From Formosa haliotis (lineage in GTDB: Bacteria; Bacteroidota; Bacteroidia; Flavobacteriales; Flavobacteriaceae), in contig NZ_BDEL01000001.1 of the NCBI RefSeq assembly GCF_001685485.1, forward strand, positions 3,159,501 to 3,223,500: DNA of 64,000 nt, in the 5' to 3' direction. The translations under genes and the position numbers were made by a program. Below, piece by piece: positions 8,725 through 17,706 of the stretch (its first letter is position 1; every line of letters starts with the position of its first letter). Under the pieces are notes generated by a model that was given only the letters and a program-made list of their open reading frames with translations, was not told the origin of the DNA and made no database searches.

Positions 8725-9555
8725 ATGTTTTTAGGGATAGGTTTAGAATATATGGATGCCGTGTTTACCACGATAAAGGATAGTGATTTTGCCAGCTACA
8801 CCATTGCGGGTATGAAAGCTTTGGCCGTTTTGTTCTTCCTCATTAATATTTTAAAAAAGTATAATGAAGGCATAGCAAACCAGGAAGGCTATACTTGGGG
8901 ATTGACACCGGGGGAGTTGGCCAAGAATTTTGCAGTGGTTATTGTAGTCTTGTTCTCTACGGAAGTGTTGGCAGTCTTTGATGGGATTTTGGTTGCCATA
9001 GAAGAGGATTTTAGAGACACGGCTCCGGCACTCCTCCCTTTACAGATGCAGGCCTTGGATCTTGAAGCGGATGTGGGTGCCATGGAAGCCGCCAAAAAGG
9101 CCCTGGTCTTATTGCACGAAGCTTTGGTCAGTCCCATTTTTGGGCTTAGAATGGTCACCTTCATAGTCGGTTTGTTTTTGTGGCTTTTGGATGTGTTTAT
9201 TTATCCCCTGTTTTTGGCCGAACGTTATTTCTTATTAGGAATAATGCAGTTGTTTTTTCCTTTAGTGATCAGTCTCTCTGTATTTGAAAAATTTAGGAGC
9301 CTAGGCTATCATTTTTTCAAACTCTATGCTGGCGTGTATATGTTGGTGCCCGCTTTCTTTTTCGTTAATATTTTTATTAACGCCCTGTACACAGAAATCA
9401 ACACCAATTTTTGGGCCAATTTATTCGGAACCCAATGGGGAAGCCACCTGTTTGCACCCGTGATCGAATTGGGTTCTATTGGCTTCATAGTCCTGCTCAA
9501 GTTCAAACTGTATCGCAAGGCCACCACTTTTACCATTAGACTCTTTACCAATTGA
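8725..9555 (+). CDS. traJ: Conjugal transfer protein TraJ (VirB6-like)
   Basis: 276 residues with several membrane segments: AGMKALAVLFFLINIL, LAKNFAVVIVVLFSTEVLAVF, MVTFIVGLFLWLLDVFIYPLF, MQLFFPLVISLSV, LYAGVYMLVPAFFFVNIFI, and IELGSIGFIVLLKFKLY. A polytopic VirB6/TrbL-like protein at this operon position is TraJ. It forms part of the inner-membrane translocation pore. Compared with the usual ~300-330 residues it is slightly short but complete. Confidence 0.8.
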   Translation: MFLGIGLEYMDAVFTTIKDSDFASYTIAGMKALAVLFFLINILKKYNEGIANQEGYTWGLTPGELAKNFAVVIVVLFSTEVLAVFDGILVAIEEDFRDTAPALLPLQMQALDLEADVGAMEAAKKALVLLHEALVSPIFGLRMVTFIVGLFLWLLDVFIYPLFLAERYFLLGIMQLFFPLVISLSVFEKFRSLGYHFFKLYAGVYMLVPAFFFVNIFINALYTEINTNFWANLFGTQWGSHLFAPVIELGSIGFIVLLKFKLYRKATTFTIRLFTN

Positions 9556-9581
9556 TAAATAACCTAATACTATAGTCAGTT

Positions 9582-10193
9582 ATGAAAACGCCTTATAAAG
9601 ATATCTACAATACCTTAAAATTAAACCGCTTCATTGTTATGACCGTGATTATAGGGGCTACCATAATAAGTGTCGTCGCCCTTATTCTAGTCGTTCGTCA
9701 ACACCAGCAGATGTTGGATCATGCCTTTGCCATAAGTACGCAGGGACAGGTCATCCCTTTAGAAGTGGCATCCCAGCAGGAAAACCTTGAAGTAGAGGCT
9801 CTCTCTCATTTGGAATTGTTTCATAGAGGCTTTTATGGTATTGATGCTGTGAATTATGAACATCAATTAGAAAAGGCTTTATGGCTCGGAAACAGTTCGG
9901 TGGACGGATTGTATCGCCAAAAGAAAGCGGATGGGGTCTACAACCGTTTGTTGCAATATTCCCTAGTTCAAAAGGTGCGCAGCGTAACATCGACCGTAGA
10001 TGTCCAAAAAGAGCCCTATGCATTCCAAACTGTAACCATTTTCGAAATTAATCGGGGCACCATAACGGATGTGTATGAATTAACCACTACAGGACATTTA
10101 ATTCATGTGGAGCGTAATTTTCCAAGAAATACCCATGGATTATTAATTACCGATTTTTTTGAAAAGTCCCTTAAAAAAATAGAAAATAATTAA
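9582..10193 (+). CDS. traK: Conjugal transfer protein TraK (VirB8-like)
   Basis: 203 residues. The topology is VirB8-like: a short cytosolic N-terminus, one membrane segment (VMTVIIGATIISVVALILVV, residues ~19-38), then a periplasmic domain with ALWLGNSSVDGLYRQKKADGVYNRLLQYSLVQKV. TraK links the inner-membrane platform to the outer core. It lies 26 bases after traJ and 11 before traM. A separate small traL gene, usual in CTnDOT, is absent here. Confidence 0.8.
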   Translation: MKTPYKDIYNTLKLNRFIVMTVIIGATIISVVALILVVRQHQQMLDHAFAISTQGQVIPLEVASQQENLEVEALSHLELFHRGFYGIDAVNYEHQLEKALWLGNSSVDGLYRQKKADGVYNRLLQYSLVQKVRSVTSTVDVQKEPYAFQTVTIFEINRGTITDVYELTTTGHLIHVERNFPRNTHGLLITDFFEKSLKKIENN

Positions 10194-10204
10194 AACTGAG
10201 GCTT

Positions 10205-11131
10205 ATGAAAATAGAAAAAAATAAAATCGTATTTGCAGGATTGCTGCTTTGTGTTCTCTTGTTTATAGGTGCCTATGGAATTATACTGATGGAGGAAAAG
10301 GACGAACCAAAATTAGATGTTAACCAAATACCCATGCCTGAACTTGAAGGAGATAAAAAACAGTATGAAAGTAAACTGGAGGCTATCAATGATTTAAAGG
10401 ACGTCAAGCATACCAATGCTCCCAGTATTTATGATGAGCGGTATTTGGACTCCTTAGGGGTGTATGATACAAGTTTGCTAAGTCAGAAAAAACTCAAATT
10501 GGTGGATAGTGTGTACAGGAGCAGTAGGATTTATTATTCAGAGGAGCGTCCATCAAACCCATCAATTCAACAAAAGGATTTGAATGGAAACCGTGAAACC
10601 ATAGGGAATACGCTTGGTAGTCCCATTGAAGAAGAAATTAGTACCAAGTCAATGGCCTTAGAGCATCAATTGTTTTTTGCCTCATCACCAATAAGTGATT
10701 TGTCCGAAGGTGCTGTCCAATACATTCCTGTGACGGTAGATGGCACCCAAACCCTTAAGGCGAACCATCGCATTAATTTACGCTTATTACAGGATACCAA
10801 GATAAATGGACAATGGTTTGGGAAACATACCCCGGTATATGGGTTTGTAAATTTTATGCCTAATAGAACTTTAATTAATATCCATAACATTACCCATATT
10901 CCAGTAAAATTAAAGGCCTTTGATTGGCAGGATGGAAGTGAGGGGGTTTATATTAAAAATAGCTTTAAGGGGGAGGCAACTACCCAAGTTATAGGGGACA
11001 TCGTTCAGGATATCAATATCGCAGGTGTGCCCCAAGTAAGTGGTATCAAAAAACTGTTCCAACAAAATAATAGAAGTATTAAAGTGACTATCCTGGATAA
11101 TTACAGGATGTTTTTAAAAATAGATGAATAA
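10205..11131 (+). CDS. traM: Conjugal transfer protein TraM (VirB10-like position)
   Basis: 308 residues. One N-terminal membrane anchor (IVFAGLLLCVLLFIGAYGIIL, residues ~8-28) is followed by a low-complexity acidic/proline stretch (KDEPKLDVNQIPMPELEGDKKQYE). The C-terminal beta-rich conjugative transposon TraM domain contains SEGAVQYIPVTVDGTQTL, RLLQDTKINGQWFGK and PVYGFVNF. It spans the periplasm like VirB10. It overlaps traN by 8 bases. Confidence 0.82.
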   Translation: MKIEKNKIVFAGLLLCVLLFIGAYGIILMEEKDEPKLDVNQIPMPELEGDKKQYESKLEAINDLKDVKHTNAPSIYDERYLDSLGVYDTSLLSQKKLKLVDSVYRSSRIYYSEERPSNPSIQQKDLNGNRETIGNTLGSPIEEEISTKSMALEHQLFFASSPISDLSEGAVQYIPVTVDGTQTLKANHRINLRLLQDTKINGQWFGKHTPVYGFVNFMPNRTLINIHNITHIPVKLKAFDWQDGSEGVYIKNSFKGEATTQVIGDIVQDINIAGVPQVSGIKKLFQQNNRSIKVTILDNYRMFLKIDE

Positions 11132-11951
11132 TCAAACACTAAGAAAAATGAAAAAGTTTAGTTTAATTGTTAGTTGTATTTTATTGGGGTTTGCAAGCTT
11201 GGCTCAGAATAAAGTGGTTTTAGATACCATCATGGTCAACAATAATATGAATGTGGCGTTGTTTTTTCCTGATGATATACGCCAAGCCGTTACAGGTTCA
11301 GATGATTTTGTGTTTACCTATAACCGGGAGAAAAGGCAAACCTTTGGACTATTACAGGGACGATCAGGGCCAGACAGTAATTTATTGGCTGTAACCGCTG
11401 ATGGCCAAGTCTATTGTTATGTTTTAACTTACAGGGATAGCATCACCAAACTTAATTATTTTATAGATTCCTCCCAGAGTATTGGGAACGAATACCCTGA
11501 TGGCTATCTGACTACCCAAAAGCAGAAAGAGGTTGCCTTAAACGTAAGGCCAAGCTCGGATGATGACAGGTTTTGTCGGTACTTATTGGATCAGGATCAT
11601 AGAGCCATTCGAATCAAACGAAATGATGGGATAATCCTGAAATTATTAAACACCAGATATTATAGGGATAAGGTGTATTTAGTACTGGAATTAAAAAACA
11701 AATCCCAAATAGATTTTGAATTGGAAACTTTGGAGTTATATAGGGTGTCTTCCAATTCTAAACGGAAATCCTCTTATCAGAAGTTGAGTTTGCCTGTACT
11801 ACATAAATATAATTTTTCTTCAGAGGTCAGAAAAGGTTCGAAAAGACGCATTATTTATGTGTTGCCCAAGTTTACCTTGGGAGATAATGAAAAATTTGAA
11901 TTAGTATTAAAAGAGAAGCGGGGGAGTAGGCGTATTGTTTTGAATTTGTAA
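11124..11951 (+). CDS. traN: Conjugal transfer protein TraN (DUF4138, VirB9-like)
   Basis: 275 residues. The start may be the ATG at 11124 or the second methionine pair (MKKFSLIV, ~11148), which gives a cleaner signal peptide ending SLAQ. The mature region KVVLDTIMVNNNMNVALFFPDDIRQAVTGSDDFVFTYN is typical of TraN/DUF4138, followed by LLAVTADGQVYCYVLTY. It is an outer-membrane-proximal VirB9-like protein. It is the last gene of the operon: traO-Q are missing and the AT-rich island begins next, so the operon appears cut short by island insertion or rearrangement. Confidence 0.8.
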   Translation: MNNQTLRKMKKFSLIVSCILLGFASLAQNKVVLDTIMVNNNMNVALFFPDDIRQAVTGSDDFVFTYNREKRQTFGLLQGRSGPDSNLLAVTADGQVYCYVLTYRDSITKLNYFIDSSQSIGNEYPDGYLTTQKQKEVALNVRPSSDDDRFCRYLLDQDHRAIRIKRNDGIILKLLNTRYYRDKVYLVLELKNKSQIDFELETLELYRVSSNSKRKSSYQKLSLPVLHKYNFSSEVRKGSKRRIIYVLPKFTLGDNEKFELVLKEKRGSRRIVLNL

Positions 11952-12277
11952 TCCCAATTTAACATTTGAGCTTTAGCTTTTTGGAATTTTTAATTTTTTC
12001 ATATTTATAGTTTTTTAACGTATTTCATATTCACGTATAAAGTGTTCTTACCTTCCTTTAGTCATCTTTATTTGTCCATTGTTAATTAATATTAAGTTTT
12101 AGAAACATTTAGTAGAGAGTATTTTTAGATGTATTAATTAAATATAGTAAATAGTTATTTAAAAATTGTTTGGTCATTAGAGTTTATTTCTTTCTTCAGG
12201 AAATTATATCCATCATATCCATTCAAAAACTGTTTTAAAAATTCATAAGATTATTTTTTTATAAATAACGAGTAGAG

Positions 12278-12292
12278 TGTCAAAATTTGTCC
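12278..12292 (+). promoter_or_regulatory. Island repeat motif, copy 1 (upstream of peptide gene A)
   Basis: The sequence is TGTCA-AAATT-TGTCC, followed by TTAAC. Similarity to copy 2 (15654) continues for about 60 bases (AACAAGTTGTTTATTTGAGT versus AACAAATTGTTTTTTTGAGT). It lies 313 bases upstream of the peptide gene. Likely an operator or processing site of a shared regulon; function unknown. Confidence 0.6.
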
Positions 12293-12524
12293 TTAACAAG
12301 TTGTTTATTTGAGTGTTAGTGTGAAATAAGTGTGTTCCATATAAATCATGATTTAAAAAAATTGAAATCAATAATTGTTTAATAAAATTGAATGCTTGTG
12401 AAATAAACTGTTGCTATAATTTAGAGGATGGATGTTTTAGTTTTGAACTATATAAAACCTGTTCAAAGTTAATTTAAAAATTTAATTAAAACATTTAGCA
12501 TATTAGATAAAATAATATTGACTA

Positions 12525-12564
12525 ATATTATGTTTCTCAAAGTAGCATACCTCTTTTAGACTTT
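12525..12564 (+). promoter_or_regulatory. Shared 40-bp upstream element, copy 1
   Basis: It contains AAAGTAGCATACCTCTTTTA and then TAGACTTTG, ending 41 bases before the peptide gene start. A matching element is at 29171 and a shorter match (GCAGTATACCTCTGTTTAAT, then TTTTG) is at 15894. The common TA-N3-TTTG end resembles the Bacteroidetes -7 box (TAnnTTTG) with one extra base, so a promoter is the best guess. Confidence 0.5.
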
Positions 12565-12605
12565 GTGGAAATATTTATAATGGAAATTAAATAATAAAAT
12601 TAAAA

Positions 12606-12851
12606 ATGATGAAAAAATTAATAGGATTTATAGGGACTGGAGTTTTTGCTTTCGTTTTGTTTGTAAATACTGGAAACATAAGTAAAAATCAAGGGTTAAA
12701 TTTAAACAGTTTGATCAACTTAAATCAAGCTAATGCCGAATGCGTAGAAACATCATTAAATAATGGTAAATGTAATCAATTTAGTGGACATTGTTTTTTA
12801 ACAGCCGTTCCAGAGGATCAAAAATGCGATACTTATAGGTCAACTTGGTAA
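12606..12851 (+). CDS. NVEALA-type secreted peptide precursor A, four cysteines
   Basis: 81 residues. A basic start (MMKK) is followed by a hydrophobic segment (residues 6-21), a polar spacer, then LINLNQANAE at 36-45 and a short cysteine-containing tail (Cys46, 56, 63, 74). The LxxLxxxNxxNAE stretch matches the conserved motif of Bacteroidetes NVEALA-family small proteins. QANA|E is an A-x-A signal-peptidase-I-type site but lies about 22 residues beyond the hydrophobic core. The predicted product is a ~36-residue secreted peptide. A paralogue is at 44832-45083. NVEALA proteins commonly neighbour propeller lipoproteins, as here. Biological activity is unknown. Confidence 0.75.
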   Translation: MMKKLIGFIGTGVFAFVLFVNTGNISKNQGLNLNSLINLNQANAECVETSLNNGKCNQFSGHCFLTAVPEDQKCDTYRSTW

Positions 12852-12867
12852 GTATAGTTGTTTTTGA

Positions 12868-12912
12868 ATTTACAAACAGGTTCTACAAATTTTATAGAAC
12901 CTGTTTGTAAAT
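12868..12912 (+). terminator. Perfect 18-bp hairpin after peptide gene A
   Basis: The arms ATTTACAAACAGGTTCTA (12868-12885) and its exact complement (12895-12912) flank a 9-base loop, 16 bases after the peptide stop codon. The tail is only weakly T-rich, so it may be a partial terminator or an mRNA-stabilising hairpin that raises the peptide:downstream ratio. Peptide gene B also has a perfect hairpin at the same relative place. Confidence 0.6.
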
Positions 12913-12924
12913 CAATTATTAACA

Positions 12925-15258
12925 ATGAAATTAATAGAGTTTATGACAAAATGGATAGTAATCTTCTTTTGCTTTACTGGAAGTTTAGGGGCTCTATATG
13001 CTCAAACTTTAGACATTCCCACCAGTTTATTAGATAACATAACAAAACCCGCAATAAATTACCCCCAAGAAACTGTTTATCTTCAAACGAGTAAGGACAT
13101 TTACGAAACTGGTGAAGATGTATGGTTTAAAGGTTATCTGTTACGTAGTCAAAATTTAACACCTTCAGATTTAAGTAATACCTTGTACGTGCAATTGGTT
13201 GAAGCAGAGACCAACTTAGCGGTATGGCAAGAAAAATATCATATAGATCAAGGTTTTGTAGATGGGCATGTATTTATTCAGGACACATTAAAACCAGGAC
13301 ATTACAGATTAGAAGCCTTGACTTCGCATTCCTTTTATAACAATCAGCAGGGCTTTAAAAGCTTTCGTAAGCTTATTATTGTTGATCGGATTTCGGATTT
13401 AGCGAATGATTCTAGTTCTAAACCCAAGCAAACCGATTTCGATTTTAAGCTGTTTCCAGAAGGTGGCTATTTAGTATCTGGTATCCAAAGTACCGTGGCT
13501 TTTAAAGCTATAGAGGCCAACGGACAACCAAAAGCAGTTTCAGGAATCCTGTTCGAAAACGACAACCCCTTACTCGACTTTAAAACCACACATGCAGGCA
13601 TGGGGGCGTTTGTTTTTACGCCAGATCGTACAAAAACCTATCGCATTGCTTTAAACGATTCGCTATCGCAAACCCATGTGGGACTTCCAGAGATAAAGGC
13701 CGAAGGCAAAGTGTTACAGTTAATAACCAACTCTAACGACGCCATAACTTTAAAAGTTTCTAAATCCACCAATGCAAGAAAAGAAATGGTGTATGTGCGG
13801 GTTCAAGTTCGGGGTGTGGTATACACCATTGCGAAAACGCTTTTAGAGGACACTCAAATTGTAAATATTCCTGTTAAAGATATTCCTAAAGGCATCGCCG
13901 AGATCACCTTGTTTAATCAAGATTTACAACCCGTTGCCGAACGCTTGGTCTTTATAAAACAAGATCAAAAATTACATATAAAAGCCATATTGGATAAAAG
14001 TGAATACGACACTAAAGCACAGGCCAAACTTAACATACAGGTTACAGACCAAAATGGCAATCCGCAAATAGCTCATTTAGGTTTAAGTGTTTACGATGCC
14101 ATTTATAAAAACCCAAAAGACACTAAAACTATAGAGACTCATTTTCTTCTCACAGAAGAATTGCAAGGTAATTTATACAACCCTGGGTATTATTTTAACG
14201 ACCACAATAAAAACAGAAGGCAAGCCCTAAATTTGTTATTGCTTACACAAGGCTGGCGGGCCTATGTTTGGGGCGAGCATAACTTAAAACAGCTTGGCAC
14301 AAAAAAACAATTTGCAGTAAACGACACGATAATAGGAAGAATTAGTGCGAAAAGGCAAAAAGACAAAGCTCTTTTATCGCAGCAGTATGTAATGGCTTTT
14401 ACAGCCGACAAGGATAGTGGTAAGCATTTAATTGAAGTGGATACTTTAGGACGATTTATAGTATTGCCCGAATATATCAAACAAGCCCAAGGTGGTTATT
14501 TGTATTTAAAATTATTACTGAACCATCCTAACAAAAATATAGGTATAGCTATAAACGACCCAACCTTTAAAAACATCAATACAATTAAAAAGCGGAAAGA
14601 TTGTATTTACCCGTTTGATTACGAAACTAATTCAATAAACATAAAAGCCTTAGAAGACTTTACGTCTTATAAAGATGTAAATCAGTTGGACGAAGTGATG
14701 CTAACAGCTAAAAAAGAACGCGTATTTAGAGATAAATATATGGGGACTTTGGATAGTTTGGCAAAACTAGATATGAATACCGATTTTATATGTGCTCATC
14801 CACATCATGCTTTAAATTGCTGGCAGTGTGGCCGAAAAGATAGCACTAGGCCAATTGATGGAGAAATTTACAATGTATTTCATAGTAGGTATGAGAGTCA
14901 ATTAGATGAGCATTGGATTAATGATGGATATTATGGTTTTCATAAAATGAAATATAAATACCCTGTTTTAACGGAAGCAGAGCTTTTAAGAAAATTTAAT
15001 TTAGCCGTGATTAAAGGTATCTACCCCCAAAAAGTGTTTTACGAGCCCGTTTACGATTTGGAAGAACAAATTAACGGTTTTCCAGATTACAGAAACACCT
15101 TGTATTGGAACTCAAATATCATCACTGATACAAACGGACAAGCACAAATTACCTTTTATTGTTCGGATATAAACACCAAATTTTTGGGTGTTTTGGAAGG
15201 TGTAAGTGGTCTAGGACAATTAGGACGGCAAGAGTTTGAGTTTGTTGTTAAAAGGTGA
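12925..15258 (+). CDS. Large MG2-domain-like secreted protein
   Basis: 777 residues with a signal peptide ending LYAQ (residues ~1-27). Residues ~45-150 form an MG2/macroglobulin-like region (ETVYLQTSKDIYETGEDVWFKGYLL, DTLKPGHYRLEALT). Several beta-sandwich repeats follow (FPEGGYLVSG near 170; QPVAERLVFIKQ near 340). The end, TDTNGQAQITFYCSDINTKFLGVLEGVS, is the typical terminus of Bacteroidetes MG2 proteins that often carry a TonB plug; no plug is seen here. A CAHPHHALNCWQCG segment (His/Cys-rich, CxxC) near residue 625 is unusual. It lies 73 bases after the peptide gene. A surface-assembly or peptide-handling role is inferred. Confidence 0.65.
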   Translation: MKLIEFMTKWIVIFFCFTGSLGALYAQTLDIPTSLLDNITKPAINYPQETVYLQTSKDIYETGEDVWFKGYLLRSQNLTPSDLSNTLYVQLVEAETNLAVWQEKYHIDQGFVDGHVFIQDTLKPGHYRLEALTSHSFYNNQQGFKSFRKLIIVDRISDLANDSSSKPKQTDFDFKLFPEGGYLVSGIQSTVAFKAIEANGQPKAVSGILFENDNPLLDFKTTHAGMGAFVFTPDRTKTYRIALNDSLSQTHVGLPEIKAEGKVLQLITNSNDAITLKVSKSTNARKEMVYVRVQVRGVVYTIAKTLLEDTQIVNIPVKDIPKGIAEITLFNQDLQPVAERLVFIKQDQKLHIKAILDKSEYDTKAQAKLNIQVTDQNGNPQIAHLGLSVYDAIYKNPKDTKTIETHFLLTEELQGNLYNPGYYFNDHNKNRRQALNLLLLTQGWRAYVWGEHNLKQLGTKKQFAVNDTIIGRISAKRQKDKALLSQQYVMAFTADKDSGKHLIEVDTLGRFIVLPEYIKQAQGGYLYLKLLLNHPNKNIGIAINDPTFKNINTIKKRKDCIYPFDYETNSINIKALEDFTSYKDVNQLDEVMLTAKKERVFRDKYMGTLDSLAKLDMNTDFICAHPHHALNCWQCGRKDSTRPIDGEIYNVFHSRYESQLDEHWINDGYYGFHKMKYKYPVLTEAELLRKFNLAVIKGIYPQKVFYEPVYDLEEQINGFPDYRNTLYWNSNIITDTNGQAQITFYCSDINTKFLGVLEGVSGLGQLGRQEFEFVVKR

Positions 15259-15430
15259 GATAGAATAAATTAATTTAAATAGAGTTTAGATGTTATTATA
15301 AACTAAAAAAATAATAAATGATTGAAAATGTAACAAATTTTAAATAAACAGTTCAAACGCATTAATGATTTCCGAACAGATAAAGAATATTAATATGATT
15401 ATTTTTAAAGAGTTTTATCCCTTTAAGTGA

Positions 15431-15592
15431 AATCTTTTAGTGGTTATCTATATAATAGAAATAGGGCATTATTCGTATTATATTTTTTGTGAAAAAGAAA
15501 AGACACATTTATTAAAACCATTCTCTTTAAAAGAATTTTTAATCGAAATTAATCATATAAAAACTTGTTGGATAAAAAAGAAGGTTATTTGA
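15431..15592 (+). pseudogene. Decayed response-regulator receiver fragment
   Basis: An open stretch of 53 codons without a start, bounded by stops, includes HLLKPFSLKEFLIEINHI. LLKP-F with the invariant Lys and following Pro is the end of a receiver (REC) domain, and the KPFSLKEFL-type continuation is usual in LytTR-class response regulators. Nothing else of the protein is recognisable. It sits in the 707-base gap (15259-15965) before the propeller gene. The match is short. Confidence 0.35.
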
Positions 15593-15653
15593 GGTAACCA
15601 GAAATTGTTTAATGTGTTGATATAAGTTGGTTAAATTTAATTAAAATTTAAAG

Positions 15654-15668
15654 TGTCAGAATTTGTCC
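15654..15668 (+). promoter_or_regulatory. Island repeat motif, copy 2 (upstream of propeller lipoprotein A)
   Basis: The sequence is TGTCA-GAATT-TGTCC then CTAAC. It lies 297 bases before the propeller-like gene, at nearly the same distance as copy 1 from the peptide gene, and shares ~60 bases of flanking similarity with it. Confidence 0.6.
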
Positions 15669-15881
15669 CTAACAAATTGTTTTTTTGAGTATTAAGGTTA
15701 AATAAATATATTCTTTGTAATATTTAATATAAAAAATATAACGAATAATTTTCTGGGAAAAATTTATAGCTCATGGGATTTATTATTATTTGGAGGGTAT
15801 GTAATAATAATTATGAATGCGTAAATAGGATACCATTTAAATTTAACTTAATATTTATAAGTCATTGGTTGGTAAATTTGG

Positions 15882-15920
15882 TGATACGTATCAACGCAGT
15901 ATACCTCTGTTTAATTTTTG
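15882..15920 (+). promoter_or_regulatory. 12-bp palindrome plus shared upstream element, copy 2
   Basis: TGATACGTATCA (15882-15893) is a perfect palindrome directly followed by CGCAGTATACCTCTGTTTAA and TTTTTG. The latter part aligns with the elements at 12525 and 29171. It ends 45 bases upstream of the next start. A promoter with an adjacent operator is a reasonable reading. Confidence 0.45.
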
Positions 15921-15965
15921 TTTAATCGATTATAGCCAAAACAATATGTTTAATTAATAAATTTT

Positions 15966-17153
15966 ATGAAGTATTTGTTCTTTATTCTAACACTAATTTC
16001 TTTGATCTCTTGTAATTCAAAAGTTATAGAGGTTCAAAATTTGAAGGAAGGATCGCTTGTGTCAACCAATAGTATAAAAATGGTGAGTGAAAAAAGTTTC
16101 ATTTTGGATAGTACTACTGCACCAAAATCAAAATATTCCCAAATATATCTAGATAATTATGGGAAGAGGTATTTTACTTTTTTTAATAGGTATGATAATT
16201 CTATTTGTTTTTATGACTATGAAAATCTTAATTTAATTAATAAAATAAAATATCAAAAGAAAGGGCCAAATGGTATACTCATGCCTATGGGGTACCATAT
16301 AAAAAATATGGATTCGATATTTATTTATAATAAACATCAAAATCAGTTAGTTTTAACAAATCGCGAAGGCGTAGTTTTAAATAGAATTTCGTTAATAAAT
16401 AATTCTAATATAAAAAATAACAAATGGATTTTAAAGTATCCTCAATATTATCCACGCACAGTAACCCCTCTTTTTGAATATAAAGATAAATTACTGCTAA
16501 CAGGACAATTTATGTGGTCTATGCCAGATAGTCTAATTGATACTTTCAAGTTTACAACAGAAGTAAATCTAAAGGATAATAATTTAAGTTTTAAAAACTA
16601 TTACCCTCAAGAATTGTATGGATTTGGAGTTAATTGGGATCATGTTATTTATAAGGAAGTTTTTTCAGACCTAAATAATGATAGAGATTTTTTGGTTTTA
16701 AGTTTTCCCATTTCTCATGATTTATATATATCAGATTTAAATACTAATCAATATAGAAAAGTTTATGGAGGTAGTAATTTTGCAGGAACAATAACTTCTG
16801 TAAATACACCAAAGGGTAAGAGTACCCCCGAAAGAAAAGAAATGCAACACGTAGAAGAAACGGATTTGTATTCTGCTATTAAGTATGATAAATATGATAA
16901 AGTTTACTACAGGTTTATAAGGAGGGCTTTAAGAAAAAATGATATAAACTTTAAATGGAAGGATAAGGAATTAGCTATTATTGCTATGGATGAAAATTTT
17001 AAATATTTAGGTGAGACTAATATAGGGAAATGGGGGGACTGGAATTGGGAAAATAGTTTTGTTACAAAAGAAGGGTTAAATATAGAGTTTTTAAATCATG
17101 ATGATATAAATGAAGTAGCGTTAATTTTAAAAATTTTTAAAATAGAAAAATAG
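15966..17153 (+). CDS. Propeller-like lipoprotein (DUF4221/BF3164-like)
   Basis: 395 residues. A lipoprotein signal gives LISLISC with the lipid Cys16. The body is beta-rich with repeated short strands and turn motifs: KIKYQKKGPNG near 100, SIFIYNKHQNQLVLTNREGVVLNR near 115-140, and DLYISDLNTNQYRKVYGG near 258. The pattern and length agree with six-bladed propeller-like lipoproteins of the DUF4221/BF3164 kind that accompany NVEALA peptides. It probably sits in the outer membrane or periplasm. It lies 11 bases ahead of a CxxC lipoprotein. A counterpart is at 43675-44751. Function unknown. Confidence 0.6.
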   Translation: MKYLFFILTLISLISCNSKVIEVQNLKEGSLVSTNSIKMVSEKSFILDSTTAPKSKYSQIYLDNYGKRYFTFFNRYDNSICFYDYENLNLINKIKYQKKGPNGILMPMGYHIKNMDSIFIYNKHQNQLVLTNREGVVLNRISLINNSNIKNNKWILKYPQYYPRTVTPLFEYKDKLLLTGQFMWSMPDSLIDTFKFTTEVNLKDNNLSFKNYYPQELYGFGVNWDHVIYKEVFSDLNNDRDFLVLSFPISHDLYISDLNTNQYRKVYGGSNFAGTITSVNTPKGKSTPERKEMQHVEETDLYSAIKYDKYDKVYYRFIRRALRKNDINFKWKDKELAIIAMDENFKYLGETNIGKWGDWNWENSFVTKEGLNIEFLNHDDINEVALILKIFKIEK

Positions 17154-17164
17154 ATTGCCATGTT

Positions 17165-17623
17165 ATGAAAATTAAAATAATAATATATTTTATGGTGCCT
17201 TTATTTTTAACAAGTTGTAAAGAGGATATCAAAGACGTTGAAATTAATTTCATTGGGACATTGATCAAAGAAATTAATGTTGATTTAGGTTATAAATGGA
17301 TTGTTATATTGCCTGGTCTTGGTTGTGAAGGTTGTATTCAAGAAGGGGAGGTTTTTATGAAAGATTTTATTAATGATAAAAATATATTGTTTGTTTTAAC
17401 AAAAATAGAATCCTTAAAAATTTTGAAACAAAAAATAGGTGTAAATATCCATAAGCATGATAATATATTTTTAGATAAAAAGGGTCTATTTGATATTCCA
17501 ACAAAGAACAAAATTTACCCGTGTATTATCGAAATGAAAGATGGTAAAGTGGTATCATATGGCTTTCAATCTCCTGGTAATAGTCAGGCATTTAAGGAAC
17601 TTAAGGCCCATATTTCAAATTAG
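17165..17623 (+). CDS. Thioredoxin-like CxxC lipoprotein A
   Basis: 152 residues. The lipobox LFLTSC gives lipid Cys18. After a strand (YKWIVILPG) there is a redox-type CEGC motif (Cys54, Cys57) followed by a helix, then SLKILKQKIGVNI and a final DGKVVSYGFQSPG, consistent with a thioredoxin/redoxin fold. It is probably periplasmic and could exchange disulfides with cysteine-rich peptides or the propeller protein. It forms an operon with the propeller gene 11 bases upstream. The paralogous arrangement in block B carries CSTC. Confidence 0.65.
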   Translation: MKIKIIIYFMVPLFLTSCKEDIKDVEINFIGTLIKEINVDLGYKWIVILPGLGCEGCIQEGEVFMKDFINDKNILFVLTKIESLKILKQKIGVNIHKHDNIFLDKKGLFDIPTKNKIYPCIIEMKDGKVVSYGFQSPGNSQAFKELKAHISN

Positions 17624-17706
17624 GTTTACAAGAATTATAAAAAATAAAAATTGATAAGTAATCATATTTGATTTTTAAACCAGATCATTGCTAATAAAGT
17701 GAATTT

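Larger units (their letters stand above)
11952..12605. other. Long AT-rich leader region before peptide gene A
   Basis: This 654-base gap contains no convincing gene. It carries the repeated 15-bp motif at 12278 with ~60 bases of extended similarity to the copy at 15654, and the shared 40-bp element at 12525. The base composition drops sharply relative to the tra operon, marking the left edge of the island. Confidence 0.6.
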
